The notes: generated by a model not told the origin, from the sequence alone. A stretch of DNA of 64,000 bases from Cycas panzhihuaensis (GCA_023213395.1 CM041465.1:212853741-212917740), one strand, 5' to 3'; shown: positions 12,100 through 25,108, numbered from the stretch's first letter. Numbers and translations: made by a program.

Positions 12100-13460
12100 T
12101 TTAATAATTAATGGTTCATCAACATCTAACATGTGCCACAAGAGTCATGTTGGCTTCATTAGAAGGTCACATTTATAATTTTTGCTTTCCCTTAGCTTTA
12201 GGTAATAACTTTGCAGCATCCTCCATAGTTTTTAAATATCATTTTAGGAGCCTTTCTTTTTTAAGATGAAGGTGAACATACAAATATTTTTTTTAGCTTT
12301 AGTTTTGACTCTATCTTTAGCTTCTACTCAAATTTATATTTTTAAAATTGAAAGGATTCTAACTTTATTACTTTAGCAATGTCAAATGGTTCATATTTAA
12401 GTTGAATAATATCATGTGAAGAGTTGCATTTGAGTAGCTCCTTAATTTATTCCTCAATGTTAATTAAACTAACATCTAAACTTTCATCTTTATGGAAGAT
12501 TCTAGTACGAGTTGTATGGACTTTCTTAGTTGATAACTTATATACTCTATATGCTTTACTTTTAATAGAGTATCCAACAAGGATATACTTTATGCTTTTA
12601 TTATCTAATTTTTTCTATTTCTTATTTGGAGTATTTAAGTACATTGTACATCCAAAAATTCTTAAATGACAAATAATAAACTTCTTATCTGACCAAGTTT
12701 CCCTAGGTGTTATATTCCTAATAATCCTTGTAATGCTTCTACTCATTAGACATATAGTTATTCTCATATTTTTTCCCCATAAAAAAATTGATAGATCCTT
12801 GCCTTTCATTAGAAATACGTTTTTTTCAACTAAAGTTCTATTAATTTGCTTAATAGTCTCATTTTATTAAGGCATATAGGTAGTAGAAAACTACCTCTTA
12901 ATTCCATGATCCTTATAGAACTAAAAGAAATCATTCAAGGTGTGCTCACTACCATTATTAGTTTATAAGACCTTAATTTTGTGTCCATTTTTATTCTTTG
13001 CTAACTCCTTAAATTATTTGAATTAGGTCAAGGCTTGAGATTTTTCTTTCAATGAAAAAACTTAGACTTTTTATGAGAAGTCATTAATAAAAGTGATAAA
13101 ATATCTTATTCCACAAATTGAGATGATAAACATTAGTCCAAAAACATTAAGTGAATCAATCATAAATTTTTTCTGGCTCTCCACACTTTTTTCTTAAAAA
13201 ATGTCTCTTTATGTTGCTTTCTAAAAATATAGTATTTAGATAAATAAATTTTAACATTTATCATAGGAAGGACATGCATAATTTTTAACTTATGTATTAA
13301 TCGCAAACTAGAGTAGTTCAAATAACCCATTCATTCATGCCATAATTTTTGTTTTAGAGATACAACAAAAAACACTTTTTACACTTTAGAGTCTCCTTGA
13401 AATTTATATAGATTATTACCTCTAAGCTCTTTGACTATAATTTTATTTTTGTTTGCATTA
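12100..13460 (-). pseudogene. Element B integrase
   Basis: The C-terminal part at 12615-12809 reads ITPRETWSDKKF followed by HLRIFGCTMYLNTPNKK, the copia block with TPxExW and HLRxFGC. Upstream, near 12840-12900, is a degraded region around the catalytic Glu with NRTLVEKNVF following it. The integrase would insert cDNA into the genome. Stops interrupt the core, and the two catalytic Asp positions could not be confirmed. Between 12100 and 12600 the frame is too broken to read. Confidence 0.78.
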
Positions 13461-13479
13461 AAATAAGCATTGCCATCAA

Positions 13480-14690
13480 GAAAACATTATAATTATATCT
13501 TTTTATTTAATTTTACTTAAATAAACAAGATTCACTTTTAAATTAGGCACGTATAAAACATTGTCTAAAAATTGGCATTCACCATTTGGCATGATGAATG
13601 GTACCTTTCCAACTCTATTGGCCTTTAGATTAGTGTCATCCCTAGTGGTGACCTTTTGATCCACCTCCCACATTTGATAAAACCTACCCATTCCTTTAGT
13701 CACATGTCTTGATGCACTAGAATTAATAAGCTATACATCTTGCATATCAGATCTCATTTTATATGCAACAATAAATAGATACTTATAACCTCAATAGTTG
13801 TATTCTTTACTACATTTATGATGTGATGACATTATCTAGATGGTTGTTATTATTGTCATTGTTATTTTTATTGTTGAGGTTGTTATTTAGGTTGTTGTGA
13901 ATACTATTATTATTGTCATTCCCAACAATCATTCTTTATATGTCCCAACTTTTCACAATAATAACATTTTAGTCTATATTATATTTTTAGACCTCTTAGT
14001 TTATTATTTTGAATTGTTAGCTTTGAAGTATGTTCTACTTTGGAATATAGGATTTTTTTCATTTTGATTTAGATTTTAGTACTCTTGATGATTCACCATG
14101 CGTCTACTTCAGCTTTACTCATGTTCTATAAGTAGTGACTCTAAAGAACTAATTTTTAGAGTGGATAATATATTAGATAATTCTGATGTAGTAGAAAAAA
14201 TCTCATACTAGAGTGGTACACTCCTCAGAATGTAGGTTATGATTTATGAATAAGGTATGATCTCACCTATTACTATCACCTATTCTTATATAGATATTAT
14301 ATTTTACATGTGTTCTAACATAATGCCTATCATTTTCAAGTTTAACTAACTCTATAGGTTGAGGGCTTTTACATCATCCTCATGCTTATATAGGTTGATG
14401 AATATATTTCATATATGCTTTAGTATAGTAGTGTCCTTGATATTCAATATGACACTCCTACTGATATACATATTATGAAAACCATATGTTATTCACATTT
14501 TACATTCACATTCAGTATTAGAGTCATCATCTTAGTTCAGTTTAGCTTTTCCCATTATAGAATTATCAATATACTTCCAAAGATCATTTCAATAAATAAA
14601 ACTAAACATGTGATGCTTAGGGGTAGTATAGGTTTAAGGACTAAGCAACTTTTCAATGAGAGAACCCATTATGCCTCCTCCACTAACTAT
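13480..14690 (-). pseudogene. Element B gag and protease
   Basis: At 13503-13703 the block GKVPFIMPNGECQFLDNV followed by LYVPNLKVNLVYLSKI is the copia protease C-terminal region. A complete CCHC zinc knuckle is read at about 13930-13975 (CYYCEKLGHIKNDC), with spacing C-x2-C-x4-H-x4-C. Gag extends to about 14690 with MFSFI, two stops, DLWKYIDNS and MGKAKL, matching the copia gag core. The zinc knuckle binds RNA in intact elements. Multiple stops inactivate gag. Confidence 0.78.
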
Positions 14691-14700
14691 TTTGAGTAAA

Positions 14701-16747
14701 AAATAGACAAAAATTAATTAGAAAGTAACTAAAACAACACACTAAAAAACCATAAAAGCTATGAAATAATTTATTGTACATGTAGGTAGTTGGTATATAT
14801 GATTTTACTTCCTTAATCTACTAGTAGGTAGTTGGAATAAGCCAAAAAATATTTAATTTAATTTAATTTTTTTAAATTAATATGGAAGTAATAGATTGTA
14901 GATCTTAAAAAAGTAGACATTATGGTATATTCACATATCCAAAATAGATTTCAAATGATCTAGAAAATGCCCTCACACTTAGTTGAGCACGTGATTGGGG
15001 ATTAACAAGCAGGGGGCTCTATTCTAGACCATAAAGTTTATCAATTTTAATTCAATGTGCCATAAATTTTGTAAAAAAGAAATATGTTCACTTAACTAAA
15101 GTTTATATAGAATATTCTTAAAGAATATTTCCTCTAAGAAGATGGGAAGTTAATTCCTTTTCCATAAAAAATGATTTTTAATCTTAAATAATATTATTAT
15201 CTTTGATTTTTACTATTTTTTTTAGTGATGGAAGTCATGCATATCATTACATATGGATTCACTCAAAATCCATGATTAGGAATGCAAAAATTTATGAACT
15301 CATATTTCTAAGAGTTGTCGACATCTATTTACTATATGTTGCGAGTTTTTTATGGTGATCTCATAGTAATAGGTGTCTTCTTACTTAAACAATAATACTT
15401 TATGCCTTGTGATAGGGTTTTTCTCTATGCCACAATTGTTAATGCAAGTTTGTATTAATAGTGGCAACCTCTAGTGTTTAATTAATAATGGTATGAATGG
15501 TGATTATGACCTCCAAAAACCCTTAGCAATGGCATTTGATTATATTCCACTCAATAATAACTTTATGGTACTTTCAAGTACATAGGTTCATGCTTCAATG
15601 TTGGGGCATTAATGGTAATCCTAGTCCTTACTAATATTTGTGTTTATTTAAGGCCCTCAATCTAGGGTGTTCTTCACTATCTGACAACATGACTATAGGG
15701 TAGTGGACCTCTTCCATTGATATTGGGTCTACATGGCCTCCACATGGCAGGTATGATCTATTCCAATGTTGATCTACTTAATATTATTTTATGGGCTTCC
15801 AAATGACTTCAATGGTAATTATTTCCATCAAATGGCTTATTAACCATGGTGTCGACAATGTTAGCCTTTTTGTGGAGTGCTTCAATGTAAAATATGGTGG
15901 TCCATCAAGTAAATTTTGATGAAAATATGATATGATTTCACCCAACCATCACCTGTATAGTGAGAAGGATAAAATATTTGGTGAAAGGGCTAATGTTGCA
16001 TATTTTTATGTTATACAAATTAGAATATTCTTTTTAATATTTGACCCTTCCTTTTAAGGTTTTGAATCACCACTTAATTCACCTTTTAACGCCCTTCTCA
16101 TCACTCTTTTAAATTGTGTCTTCACCATTATTCATCACTACAATAATCAAAGGTTCTTCATCACTATTCAAAGGTTCAATCATCCCTTATTTTTAGTGGC
16201 ATAATGTCCCTTCATATGGTCTTCATTAATGGTGTTAATAAGCCATTAAAATACTTATTTTTCAATGGTGGTCTCCCTTTCTAAGTAGGCTCCATACCAT
16301 AGTATTTCAATTAAAATTTGAAGGAGTTTTCAAAGACATCAATTTGGTGTCTTATAGGTATTTATCAACCAATTTTGTTCTCATAATAGCTCAGCTTGTC
16401 TATTAAGAATAGTCTATCCAAATGCTTATTAAATGGGCTACATAATAGTAGACCTAGCATCTACTACCACCTTCATAATCAACTTCAAGTATTAAATATC
16501 ACAAGAATAAAGAAGGATTATGAACACTAAATATTCACCTAGAAAATACCTCTATGAGGTGATTTAATTAGATTTGCAAATATCTAATGATCAATTACAT
16601 GAAGAGAAAGAATATATATACAAGTAACATGTAATCATTCTTACCTTTTGATATCTCCTATAAAGTATTAAAATGCCAAGCTAATTATTAATTCTAATTA
16701 ATGACTAACTATTCTAATAAACTAATTAGGTTGCAAGTAGTGTAACA
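14701..16747. other. AT-rich sequence; right end is probably the 3' LTR of element C
   Basis: No coding signal was recognised. The right boundary at 16747 ends TGTAACA on the plus strand, so an LTR would start TGTTACA on the minus strand next to a clear PPT. The left end of that LTR and any 5' LTR of element B could not be located. Confidence 0.4.
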
Positions 16748-16763
16748 AGTCCCCCCTCTTTAA
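16748..16763 (-). other. Element C polypurine tract
   Basis: The minus strand reads TTAAAGAGGGGGGACT directly before TGTTACAC. This is a well-formed PPT between the end of a chromovirus integrase and its 3' LTR. Confidence 0.75.
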
Positions 16764-17270
16764 GATGCTTTGCCCTCAAAGCATGAAAAGGTTAAGAAAC
16801 TTCTGAAGGATGTCTCCACTTTCTCAAGTGGTATTGTTGGGCAAAAGTGACTACCATTTGATTAGGTACTCCTTTATTGTCCTTATTTGTAGGTATTTGG
16901 TATGAGTATCAAAAATACCTTTTGGATTTAAAACAAGTTAGCCTTCTTCATCAAGTACAAGTAATCCTATTTATGGTATAACTTAAGAGTTAATTTTAGG
17001 TTTTAGGCTAGAAATATAGAAAACATTATGAATTGGGCACCTGGCATATCCAAATCATATGTAATAGAACTAACTCATTATAGAATTCAAAATGGTCTAT
17101 AGAATTAAGGAGTGAGATTCTATTTCCCTGAGGCCTTAAGTGATGACTGTTTATAAGGTTATAAATGAACAAAAAACCAATCATTAATATTGTATTCTCT
17201 TTTGGAGTGGTGGTTGTCAACTTCTTATTATATATGATTTTGATTTTGATTAAGGTCGGTATGCATCTTT
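16764..17270 (-). pseudogene. Element C: chromovirus integrase C-terminus with chromodomain (fragment)
   Basis: Read from 17270 downward, the sequence gives SKREYNINDWFFVHL, a stop, PYKQSSLKASG, then a FYRPF block and YDLDMPGAQF. These are the GDWVFLRLQPYKQ, FYGPFKI and LP-x-IH-type blocks of gypsy integrase. They are followed at about 16770-16890 by a chromodomain-like segment, EYLIKW, stop, SLLPNNTT, stop, ES, then LQKFL and CFEGKAS. The chromodomain directs integration by reading histone marks in intact chromoviruses. Nothing upstream of 17270 resembles the rest of pol, so this is a 3' fragment. Confidence 0.82.
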
Positions 17271-18349
17271 TATTTATATTTTATTTGATTTTATGCTCTT
17301 ATGTGCATACATATTAATGTTTACCTATTACTTAGTAATGGGTGTATGAATACTTAGTTAATGATGATAAAATATCTACTAGTGGCATAATAACAATCAT
17401 ACATTAGGGTCACATTTGATGAGAGAAGACTCCTTGATATATATTGGGCTTCTTTTACATATTTTACATCTCTTAGTCATTGTTCTTCATCACTTCCTTT
17501 TTGTAATTTTCCTAAAATTTCACGATTCTTGGCTTCTACTAGTACCATTATAAAAGTTGGTCTTGTTATAATTTTCATCATAGTACATCTTGCACTATTA
17601 TGAAAACTATAATAATATTAAAATACTGTTATAAAAATATAATGATACCTTGAGGAGGGAGTTCAATAACATGTCTTTGGAGAGATGTGTATGGGGTTTT
17701 AAGGTAGAAATGAATGATTGACACTTCAATATAAGAAGACTATTGCTATATAATCAAGTCTTGTATTATGTAATCAAGGGAAAACTACATGATTGACACT
17801 AGTAAGTAATGTCATTGGTTCTCAAAAGAGGTTCTAGGAAATTGGCCTCCAATATTTTATATAGTCAATGTTGGAAAATTATGTATATGAGGCTTATATT
17901 TTGTGTAACTAGTGTTAGGAAATAGTCCAATTAGAGATTAGGTAACATTACAATTAAGGATTTTATGTACTTATAAATTACCATTGGTTATAAATGAAGG
18001 TCCACTTAGACAACTTGAACTACTCAATATTAGGATATATAAAATATCCAAGACAAGGTTAATATCATAAAATATTACACAAAAATAGAAAGGGCATAAC
18101 CATTCTAACCCATCTCTAACTTAGGTATCACAACCTAAGTTAGAAATGGGGTTTGATTATATGGATAAACTAATGAATTTCCATTAAAGAATAGAGCATG
18201 GCATGAAAAGATAGGTAAGGAGGCATCTCGATAGAAAGGAAGTAAGCTAGTGTAAGGAAAGTGTTGTCTTAAATAGGAATATATACCATTAGTCACAACA
18301 ACTAATCCTATAACTAATAACATTTACTAATGATCATAACCAACCTTAT
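17271..18349. other. AT-rich sequence left of element D
   Basis: No gene recognised. It contains a strong inverted repeat at 18110-18149. Part of it may be an older LTR interrupted by element D, because TATA-rich, LTR-like sequence resumes right of element D. Confidence 0.35.
18110..18149. repeat. 17-bp inverted repeat with 6-bp loop
   Basis: Arms 18110-18126 and 18133-18149 pair over 17 positions with a single mismatch. The inner 12 bp are perfect (TCTAACTTAGGT and ACCTAAGTTAGA) and the loop is ATCACA. Confidence 0.9.
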
Positions 18350-18718
18350 TGTTAGTGACAACTCTAATGTTATATTTTATTCTTAAGATTATTTGTTTTA
18401 TTACAAAAGTTTGTTGATTTGGATAGTTAGCCAAATCACTGAACTCTTGTCCCATTTATTCTAAAATCTTTCATACATTATCTGGTTGGAAGATTTAGGA
18501 GGCAGTATGTTGGTATGTAGGTAGGTCAGTATGAGAGGGAGGATGAGATCCTCAACCTATTTAAATGTGCTTATGATTATAATAATATTATTATTTATGA
18601 GGTGGTTTTTAATCCCTAAAAGGGTTTTCCACCTGCCAGATCTGGTGTACTTCCTGGTGAATTAGAATGGTTCCTATATTTGTGTTTTTCTTTCTATTTA
18701 TATACCCTCTCTCTATCA
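18350..18718 (+). repeat. Element D 5' LTR
   Basis: 369 bp, beginning TGTTAGTG and ending CTATCA just before the PBS. It aligns collinearly with 24498-24818. Confidence 0.9.
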
Positions 18719-18730
18719 TGGTATTAGAGC
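18719..18730 (+). other. Element D primer-binding site (initiator tRNA-Met)
   Basis: Reads TGGTATTAGAGC, one transition from TGGTATCAGAGC, and abuts the LTR end. Confidence 0.92.
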
Positions 18731-19716
18731 AGGGTCTAACAATATTCTAATGTATTCTTAGAATTCTTCTAAAAACCCTAGATCAAGGCAATGATGACTT
18801 TTATTCTAAAGTACTCTAAGCAAGATACTTTCATATAAGTTACACCAAAAAGGAAGAGATAGAGGTATGTAAGAAGCTTTTCAAATAATCATGCCATCAT
18901 GCATGTCACAAACCTATCACCACTAAAGTTACCATCTCATACTCCTCCAAGCCTATGTCATCACTCCCCCATTCACATTATTATGTCATCAAAGAAGAAT
19001 TTAAAGTACATAATGGAGAAGATGCCAATGGACCAACTATCCATAGCTCACCATTGTTTGAACAACTCATTAACCAAGACTAAGAAGGAGACAACGATGA
19101 CAAACTAAACCATCATTACAGAGACATCCAGATGGAAGAAAGTGACTATGTATTAAATTGAGCAACAATATGAGATAGAAATGGCTACTGACTTGAAGGG
19201 ATTCAAACTTATAAAGTGATATTGCCATTGAGAAATGCCAATTAATGGATATCATAGAGGAGATGCCAATGAACAGATATCATAAAGAAATGCTTTATGC
19301 CTAGATGGAAGTTCGAGACTATACATCAAACTGAGAAATGCCATTACCAAAGGTGATGCCAACATAGTCCTCATGCCATTACAAAGCCATACTGAGGAAA
19401 CAAGACACTTAGACGAATGAAATCTATAGAGAAATAAAGATGCATTGCCCACCAGTTGATCTCTGCTCTTAGATGGAGAAGATAAATAAAATTCATGTAG
19501 TCAGTTGCCATCTTTGTCTGCCCTAGTAAAACCTAATTAGGGTTTAATTATAAAGTCAAACAAAGAAATATGATTCCACCAAAATAGTTTTTTTTTTTTT
19601 TTTTTAGTTTATCTTAATTAAACTAAATTTAATGATTAATTCAGGTCCATCCCACCACCCAGCCCCCCAGTCATATCACTTTTAATATGACCATGACCCT
19701 ATAATAAAAAGGGTCT

Positions 19717-19761
<45 letters not shown>

Positions 19762-20366
19762 AAAAAAGGAGTACTTGTGATTTTTTTTTCATAAATTTTT
19801 TATACGGAGTCAGAATCCAATTCTAAAAGAAGTGTTGGATTCCTAACTCAGTCACTGATGTTTTGACTAATCTCTCAAGTTTTTTTCATGTCATTTTGAT
19901 TAGTAGACTCTTATTCGAAGTCAAGTCTTCTTTATTGACAAGGTAAGTTCAGGTACGCATTCTTAACCCTTTTTTTTTTTTTTTTTTTTGTCATAATTTA
20001 ATAAACAACTAATTATTATCTTAGTTCATTAAGTAACAGTATTATTTATTTATATACCTCTTCATAAATTTATAAACATTCTCAAACTAGTATTTTCACC
20101 TATAAATGATATTATTAACATGCAATTATGATATTAATATGAATTGTCATATTCCTGGTTATTTTTTATAAATTCCTAATTAAAAATCTTACATTTTTTT
20201 ATGAATGACTACTAAACTTTCTTTTATTCTTTTTTATCAATGACAAAGTAACTTAATACTCTGTATCTATTAATAAATCTATTTTTATTGATTCACCTAC
20301 TATTAAAGGTCAACACCTCTTTACGTTTTCCTCTAAAAAGATCTCTAATCATTTTCTTTTTTTTAA
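18731..20366 (+). other. Element D leader with poly-T tracts
   Basis: No protein was recognised. It has T runs at 19588-19605, 19721-19757 (37 T) and 19970-19989 (20 T). A short imperfect repeat carrying GATGCCAATG recurs at 19020-19275. The leader separates the PBS from gag. Confidence 0.6.
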
Positions 20367-21410
20367 TATGACTCTTATGCCAGGAATAACCTCCTATATA
20401 CCAATTCCAGTGTTAACCAACTCTAATTATGCTGACTGGAAAAATAGAGTATCCCATCAACTTAAATGAAAAAAGATATGGTGATATGTTAGAGGTGAAT
20501 TTCCAAAACCTAAAGACAAAACATCATAAGCTTATATAGTCTATCTGATGAACTGTGATGGAGCCCTAGGAACCATATTATCCTCCCTCTCTCCAAACAT
20601 TAGTAGACAGTTCTCTGAAATACATGATCTAACCACTGTCTAAAAAACTCTTAAGGAAAAGTACGATAGGGTTAATACACAATAGTTAGTTGTGTTAGAA
20701 CAATAAATGTATGATTTAAATTATGAAGATTTTTCTAAAGGTGAAGATTTATTGTCTAAACTTTAACTCATTAATAAAGACCTAGCAAATTGTATCAAAT
20801 CTTCTATAAAAGTAGGTGACAAAGAATTTATTATAATACATGTAAAAGACGATGATACACTTGTTCATCTTGTAATTAACAAACTACCAAAATAATTTAA
20901 TCTCTTCAAAACCACTAGGCAACAAGCAGGACATCTACCAATTGCTTTTGATCAATTAATGAATCAACTTATCGAACATCAAAACATGTTGATTTAGACT
21001 AGAAAATTACAAGATCCTTCATAGGCTCTTTTTCCAAGTCATAATCATTTACTAAGTCTAAACATTAAAATAACTATCAAAATAGTCATCATCATCATCC
21101 CAAGTTCTAAAAACCTCTTAAAGGTTCATCTACTCAAAATAATTCTCAACATAACACTAAGTATTTTGGAATTTCTAAATCTTAGAATACCTTTAAACAA
21201 TCATTTCTAAAAAGGAATACTGCCAATACTAATCCTAATCAGAACATCAATTGTGCCTACTGTCATAAAAAGAGATACACCATTGATGTCTGTAGGAACA
21301 TAATTGCCTCTAAAGCCTAGAAATCTTCTAAGGGGATCCAATCTCGGTCTAACAATACTCATCACTCTCTAACTACTTCTACAATATCTTTTTCAGCACT
21401 AACCACTCAA
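20367..21410 (+). pseudogene. Element D gag
   Basis: A start codon at 20367 opens MTLMPGITSYIPIPVLTNSN then YADWKNRVSHQLK, the copia gag opening with its W. The frame continues to about 21000 with stops at positions that fit CAA to TAA and TGG to TGA or TAG changes. A zinc knuckle at about 21250-21295 reads CAYCHKKRYTIDVC. The spacing is right, but the conserved Gly is Arg and the metal-binding His is Tyr (CAC to TAC), so it could not bind zinc. Gag would form the particle coat. Confidence 0.85.
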
Positions 21411-22860
21411 CTACCCTTTTGGATTTTTAATTTAAGTGCTTTACATCACATGATAGGACACCAAGAACATCTCAGTCTATATCAACTTGATTTAAACTCC
21501 AAAGAAGAAATTTCTTTTGGAAGTAGAACCCAACTCAAAGTCAAAGGATCAGGTGATGTTATATTGAAAGATAGTTCAATTAACAATGTATTCTATGTTC
21601 TTAGTTTATTACCTAATATTTTGTCAATATATCAAATCTGTGAGAAAGAACTTATTATAGAATTTTGGAAGGATAAGTTTATTATCAAACAACTATTAAA
21701 CAAGTTTAAACCAATTGCCTCAGGACCTGCAAATTACAAAATAGGCCTTTACAACTTAACAAGTCCCCAACATTCTAAAACCAAAATTTTTATTATCTTT
21801 ATAGCAAAATCTAACCCTATCAATAAGCTTTGGCATGCTAGATTTAGTCATATGAGTTATAGAAAACTCCAGTATCTAAGTAAGAATGATATGGTTCATG
21901 GCTTACCCACACTAAAAAATATCTACGGTGTTTATGAAGCCTGTGTAATAGGTAAATAACATATGGATCCTTTCCTAAATCACACTACCTTTTGAGTAAA
22001 AGCTCCACTTGAACTTATTCATTCTAATATCTATGGTATATTTCAAGTTCCTTCATACTTTGGAAGTAGATATTTTGTCACATTTATCAATGACTTTTCA
22101 AGAAAATGCTAGGTATACATGTTAAAAATAATAAGTCAAGTATTTGACGTCTTTGTTGAATATAAAACCTTAGTTAAAAATCAAACAAATTCTAAAATCA
22201 AAATCTTCAAAATACATAATACTAAGGAATACTTAAGCAATAATTTTACTAATTACTATAAAAAGTATGAAATACAATTTTAGTATTCAGTAGCATATAC
22301 TCCTCAATAAAACGGTGTTGCTGAATGTAAAAACCATATACTTGTTGAAATGACTAGACGTATGTTACATGCAAAAGGTCTTGACTTAAAGTTATGGGAA
22401 GAAGGTATTACTTGCTCCAACTATTTATTAAATCATTTACCATGAAAATCCTTACAAAATATTATACCAGAACAAAAATGGTCTGGATATAAACCCTCTA
22501 TTAAACACTTAAGAATCTTTGGCAGCATTGCTAGGGGATATATTCCTAAAGAAAAATGCCAGAAACTTGATCCTAAAAGTTTCAAATACATCTTTTTTTG
22601 TTACAGAAAAGAAAGAAAAGCTTACAAACTTTTAAATCCAATCATGCAGAAGACTTCAATACTCCATGATATTATATTTAATGAAAAAGACTCTTCATCA
22701 AAAACTTCTTATGTGAAACTTCCAGTTGAAAATTTGTTAATAAATACTTACCTAATTTATCCTAATGACATTCAATTTAATCCTGAATCAATTAAATTCT
22801 TATCTACTCAAGTTCAAAACTAGACTTTAAAGAATCTAATAGTTCTATTGCACCTAGTCA
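21411..22860 (+). pseudogene. Element D protease and integrase
   Basis: The protease active site at 21420-21440 reads WIFNLSALHHM, where copia has WIxDSGAxHHM. Asp, Ser and Gly have become Asn, Leu and Ser by single G-to-A or C-to-T changes. An open stretch of 169 codons (21450-21959) then contains the pre-integrase block LWHARFSHMSYRKLQYLS and a degraded CxxC end. The integrase core follows with HSNIYG (first catalytic Asp now Asn), FINDFSRK (second Asp kept) and NGVAECKN (catalytic Glu kept). The C-terminus has HLRIFGS near 22510. Stops are scattered through it. Confidence 0.9.
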
Positions 22861-23029
22861 TCCCACTTTACTAAAGCAACAAACTAACAAACAACCTGTT
22901 TGAGCTCAGAAAATACTTTCTGATGTCAGTTCTAATGTTAGTAATCCTTTGGATACTAGAAGAACTCGTTCACAAAAATTTCAAGACAATTTTGCTCTAA
23001 TGGCCAAAATCATAGCCAATGATAATCTT

Positions 23030-24400
23030 AAAACTTTTAAGCAAGCAAGTAACAATCCTATATGGCAACAAGCCATGCAAGTTGAAATATATACTCTTAA
23101 AAATAACTCAACTTAGAATTTAGTTACTCTACCACCTGGAAAGAATGTAGTCAATTATAAATGGGTTGATTAAATTGATTTTAACTCTAAAGGAGCAATT
23201 GAGAAACACAAAGCTTGTTTAGTCACAAAAGGTTTCTTACAAATTGATGGTATTGATTATAATAAAACCTTTGCTCTAGTAGCTAAAATAAACACTATTA
23301 AGACTATTATAGCTCTAATGGCTAAATTTAGTTAGGAAATCCATTATATGGATGTCAAGAGTGCCCTCTTAAATGGTGATCTTAAAGAAGAAATCTACAT
23401 GAATCAACCTCCTGGATTTATTTGTAATCCTAACCTTGTTTATAAATTATAAAAATATATCTATGTCTTAAAACAAGCTCCTCAATCTTGGTATACAAAA
23501 GTAGATGATTGTCTTATACAAAATGGATACACTAAATGTATTAGTAATTCTAATCTTTACTTTAGATGAAAAAATGACAATATTACTATCTTAATTCTCT
23601 ATGTAGATGATATAATGATATCTCAACCTAAATATATTTTAGATCTAATCAAATGATTTGATATAGAAAATGTTAAATTAGCTTTAAATCCTTTACAATT
23701 AGGTATTAAACTATCTATTAATTGTTCTACACCACTTTGTGATCCAACAACATATCGATAACTCATATGTAATCTCATTTATCTAACTCATACTCGTCCT
23801 AATATCTCCTATGATATTGCATTATGCTCTAGATATATGTAAAATCCTCACGAGTCTCATTAGAAAGTAGCTAAATGAATTTTAAGATACTTACAAGGTA
23901 TAATATACTATGGCTTAACCTATAACTCTTGAAAAAATAACCTAAAATTAATAGGTTACATAGATTCAGATTGGGTAGGAGACTCTAACAATCGTAAATC
24001 TATCACTAGTTATGTTTTCCTATTATACTCTTCACCAATTACTTAGTCCAGTAAAAAGATGCAAGCCTTAGCTTTATTCACAATTGAAGCTAAATATCAA
24101 GCTCTTGTTAAAGCCAATAAAGAATCACTCTAGATCAAATCTCTTTTAAATGAACTTGGTTTATTTTTTAACTCATCCATTGAACTTAATGTTGATAATC
24201 AAGGAGCCATATCTATTGCTACTAATCCAGTTGTTCATTCAAGGACAAAACATAGAGAATTACATCAATATTTTATACATAACCTTATAAATGATTAAAC
24301 TATTCATTTGTCTTATTGTCCTACATATGTGTAGATTGCAGATATTCTTACAAAGTCATTAACTGAAGTAAAGTTTTAAAGCTCTGAGATTTATTAAAGA
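23030..24400 (+). pseudogene. Element D reverse transcriptase and RNase H
   Basis: RT opens with PIWQQAMQVEIYTLKNNST and LPPGKNVVNYKWVD. It keeps the catalytic YVDDIM at 23600-23617 and the TRPNISYDIA block near 23790. RNase H is read from about 23940 with IGYIDSDWVGDSNNRKS, then EAKYQAL (for EAEYxAL) and DNQGAISIATNPVVHSRTKH, and ends near 24400 with ADILTKSL. Both active sites are largely preserved, yet about 20 in-frame stops (many Q, W and R positions) make it a pseudogene. The RT frame differs from the gag frame. Confidence 0.92.
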
Positions 24401-24487
24401 TAAAAGTAGTCTCCATCAAAGGGGGGATCAACATGCTAAAGACCTTTTTTTTATCTTTTATATCATATATTGTATAAAAGATAACAT

Positions 24488-24497
24488 TAAAGGGGGA
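24488..24497 (+). other. Element D polypurine tract
   Basis: TAAAGGGGGA ends exactly one base before the 3' LTR start TGTTAGTG. A second purine run, AAAGGGGGGA, lies about 70 bp upstream near 24418. Confidence 0.85.
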
Positions 24498-24818
24498 TGT
24501 TAGTGCTAACTCTAATGTTATCTTTTATTCTTAAGATTATTTCTTTTATTACAAAAGTTCGTTGATTTGGATAGTTGGCCAAATCATTGAACTCTTATCC
24601 CAATTATTCTAGAATCTTTCATATATTATCTGGCTGGAAGATTTGGGAGGTAGTATGTTGGTATGTGGGTAGGTCAGTATGAGAGGGTAGATGAGATCCT
24701 CAACTTGTTTAAATATGCTTATGATTATAATAATATTATTATTTACGAGGTGGTTTTTTATCCCCTAAAGGGGTTTTCCACCTACCAAATCTTGTGTACT
24801 TCCTAGTGAATTTGAAGA
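24498..24818 (+). repeat. Element D 3' LTR, U5 end missing
   Basis: Aligns with 18350-18670 and then diverges abruptly after GTGAATT. The last ~50 bp of the left LTR have no counterpart. Confidence 0.88.
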
Positions 24819-24895
24819 CAATTAGTTATAAGGTATATAGTAATTGGTGGCAATAATAAGACAATTAGTTATAAAGTATATAGTAATTAGATACA
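24816..24895. repeat. Direct repeat, two units of 43 bp
   Basis: AGACAATTAGTTATAA recurs at 24816 and 24859 with the same following TATATAGTAATT. It starts where the element D LTR homology stops. Confidence 0.75.
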
Positions 24896-25108
24896 ACTAT
24901 TAATAAATGGTAGCAGTTAGAAATAATTAGCATTTTAACTTCTCCAACAATAACTTCTTCTTCTTAGGATATGATATAAAAGCTATAGCATAGAATACTT
25001 AGACAATTAAAAGGAGAATAAATAAAAAGTTTGTACAAGATTCCTTGTAAAATTGTAAATATTAATAACCCTCTAACATTCTTTTCAAAGAACTTCTAGG
25101 TGAGGTCT

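Larger units (their letters stand above)
8919..14700 (-). mobile_element. Element B: decayed Ty1/copia LTR retrotransposon
   Basis: From right to left on the minus strand the order is gag (ending about 14690), zinc knuckle, protease, integrase, RT and RNase H, then the presumed 3' LTR. A 5' LTR and PBS were not found to the right of gag. That end has either diverged or been lost. Several domains keep short open stretches, and the zinc knuckle and RT active site look intact. Confidence 0.85.
18350..24818 (+). mobile_element. Element D: near-complete Ty1/copia LTR retrotransposon
   Basis: The layout on the plus strand is LTR (18350-18718), PBS (18719-18730), a 1.6-kb leader, gag, protease, integrase, RT, RNase H, PPT (24488-24497) and LTR (24498-24818). 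By eye the LTRs differ at roughly 30 of 320 compared positions, mostly transitions, so the insertion is old. The right LTR lacks the last ~50 bp present in the left copy. Target duplications therefore cannot be read. Confidence 0.92.
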
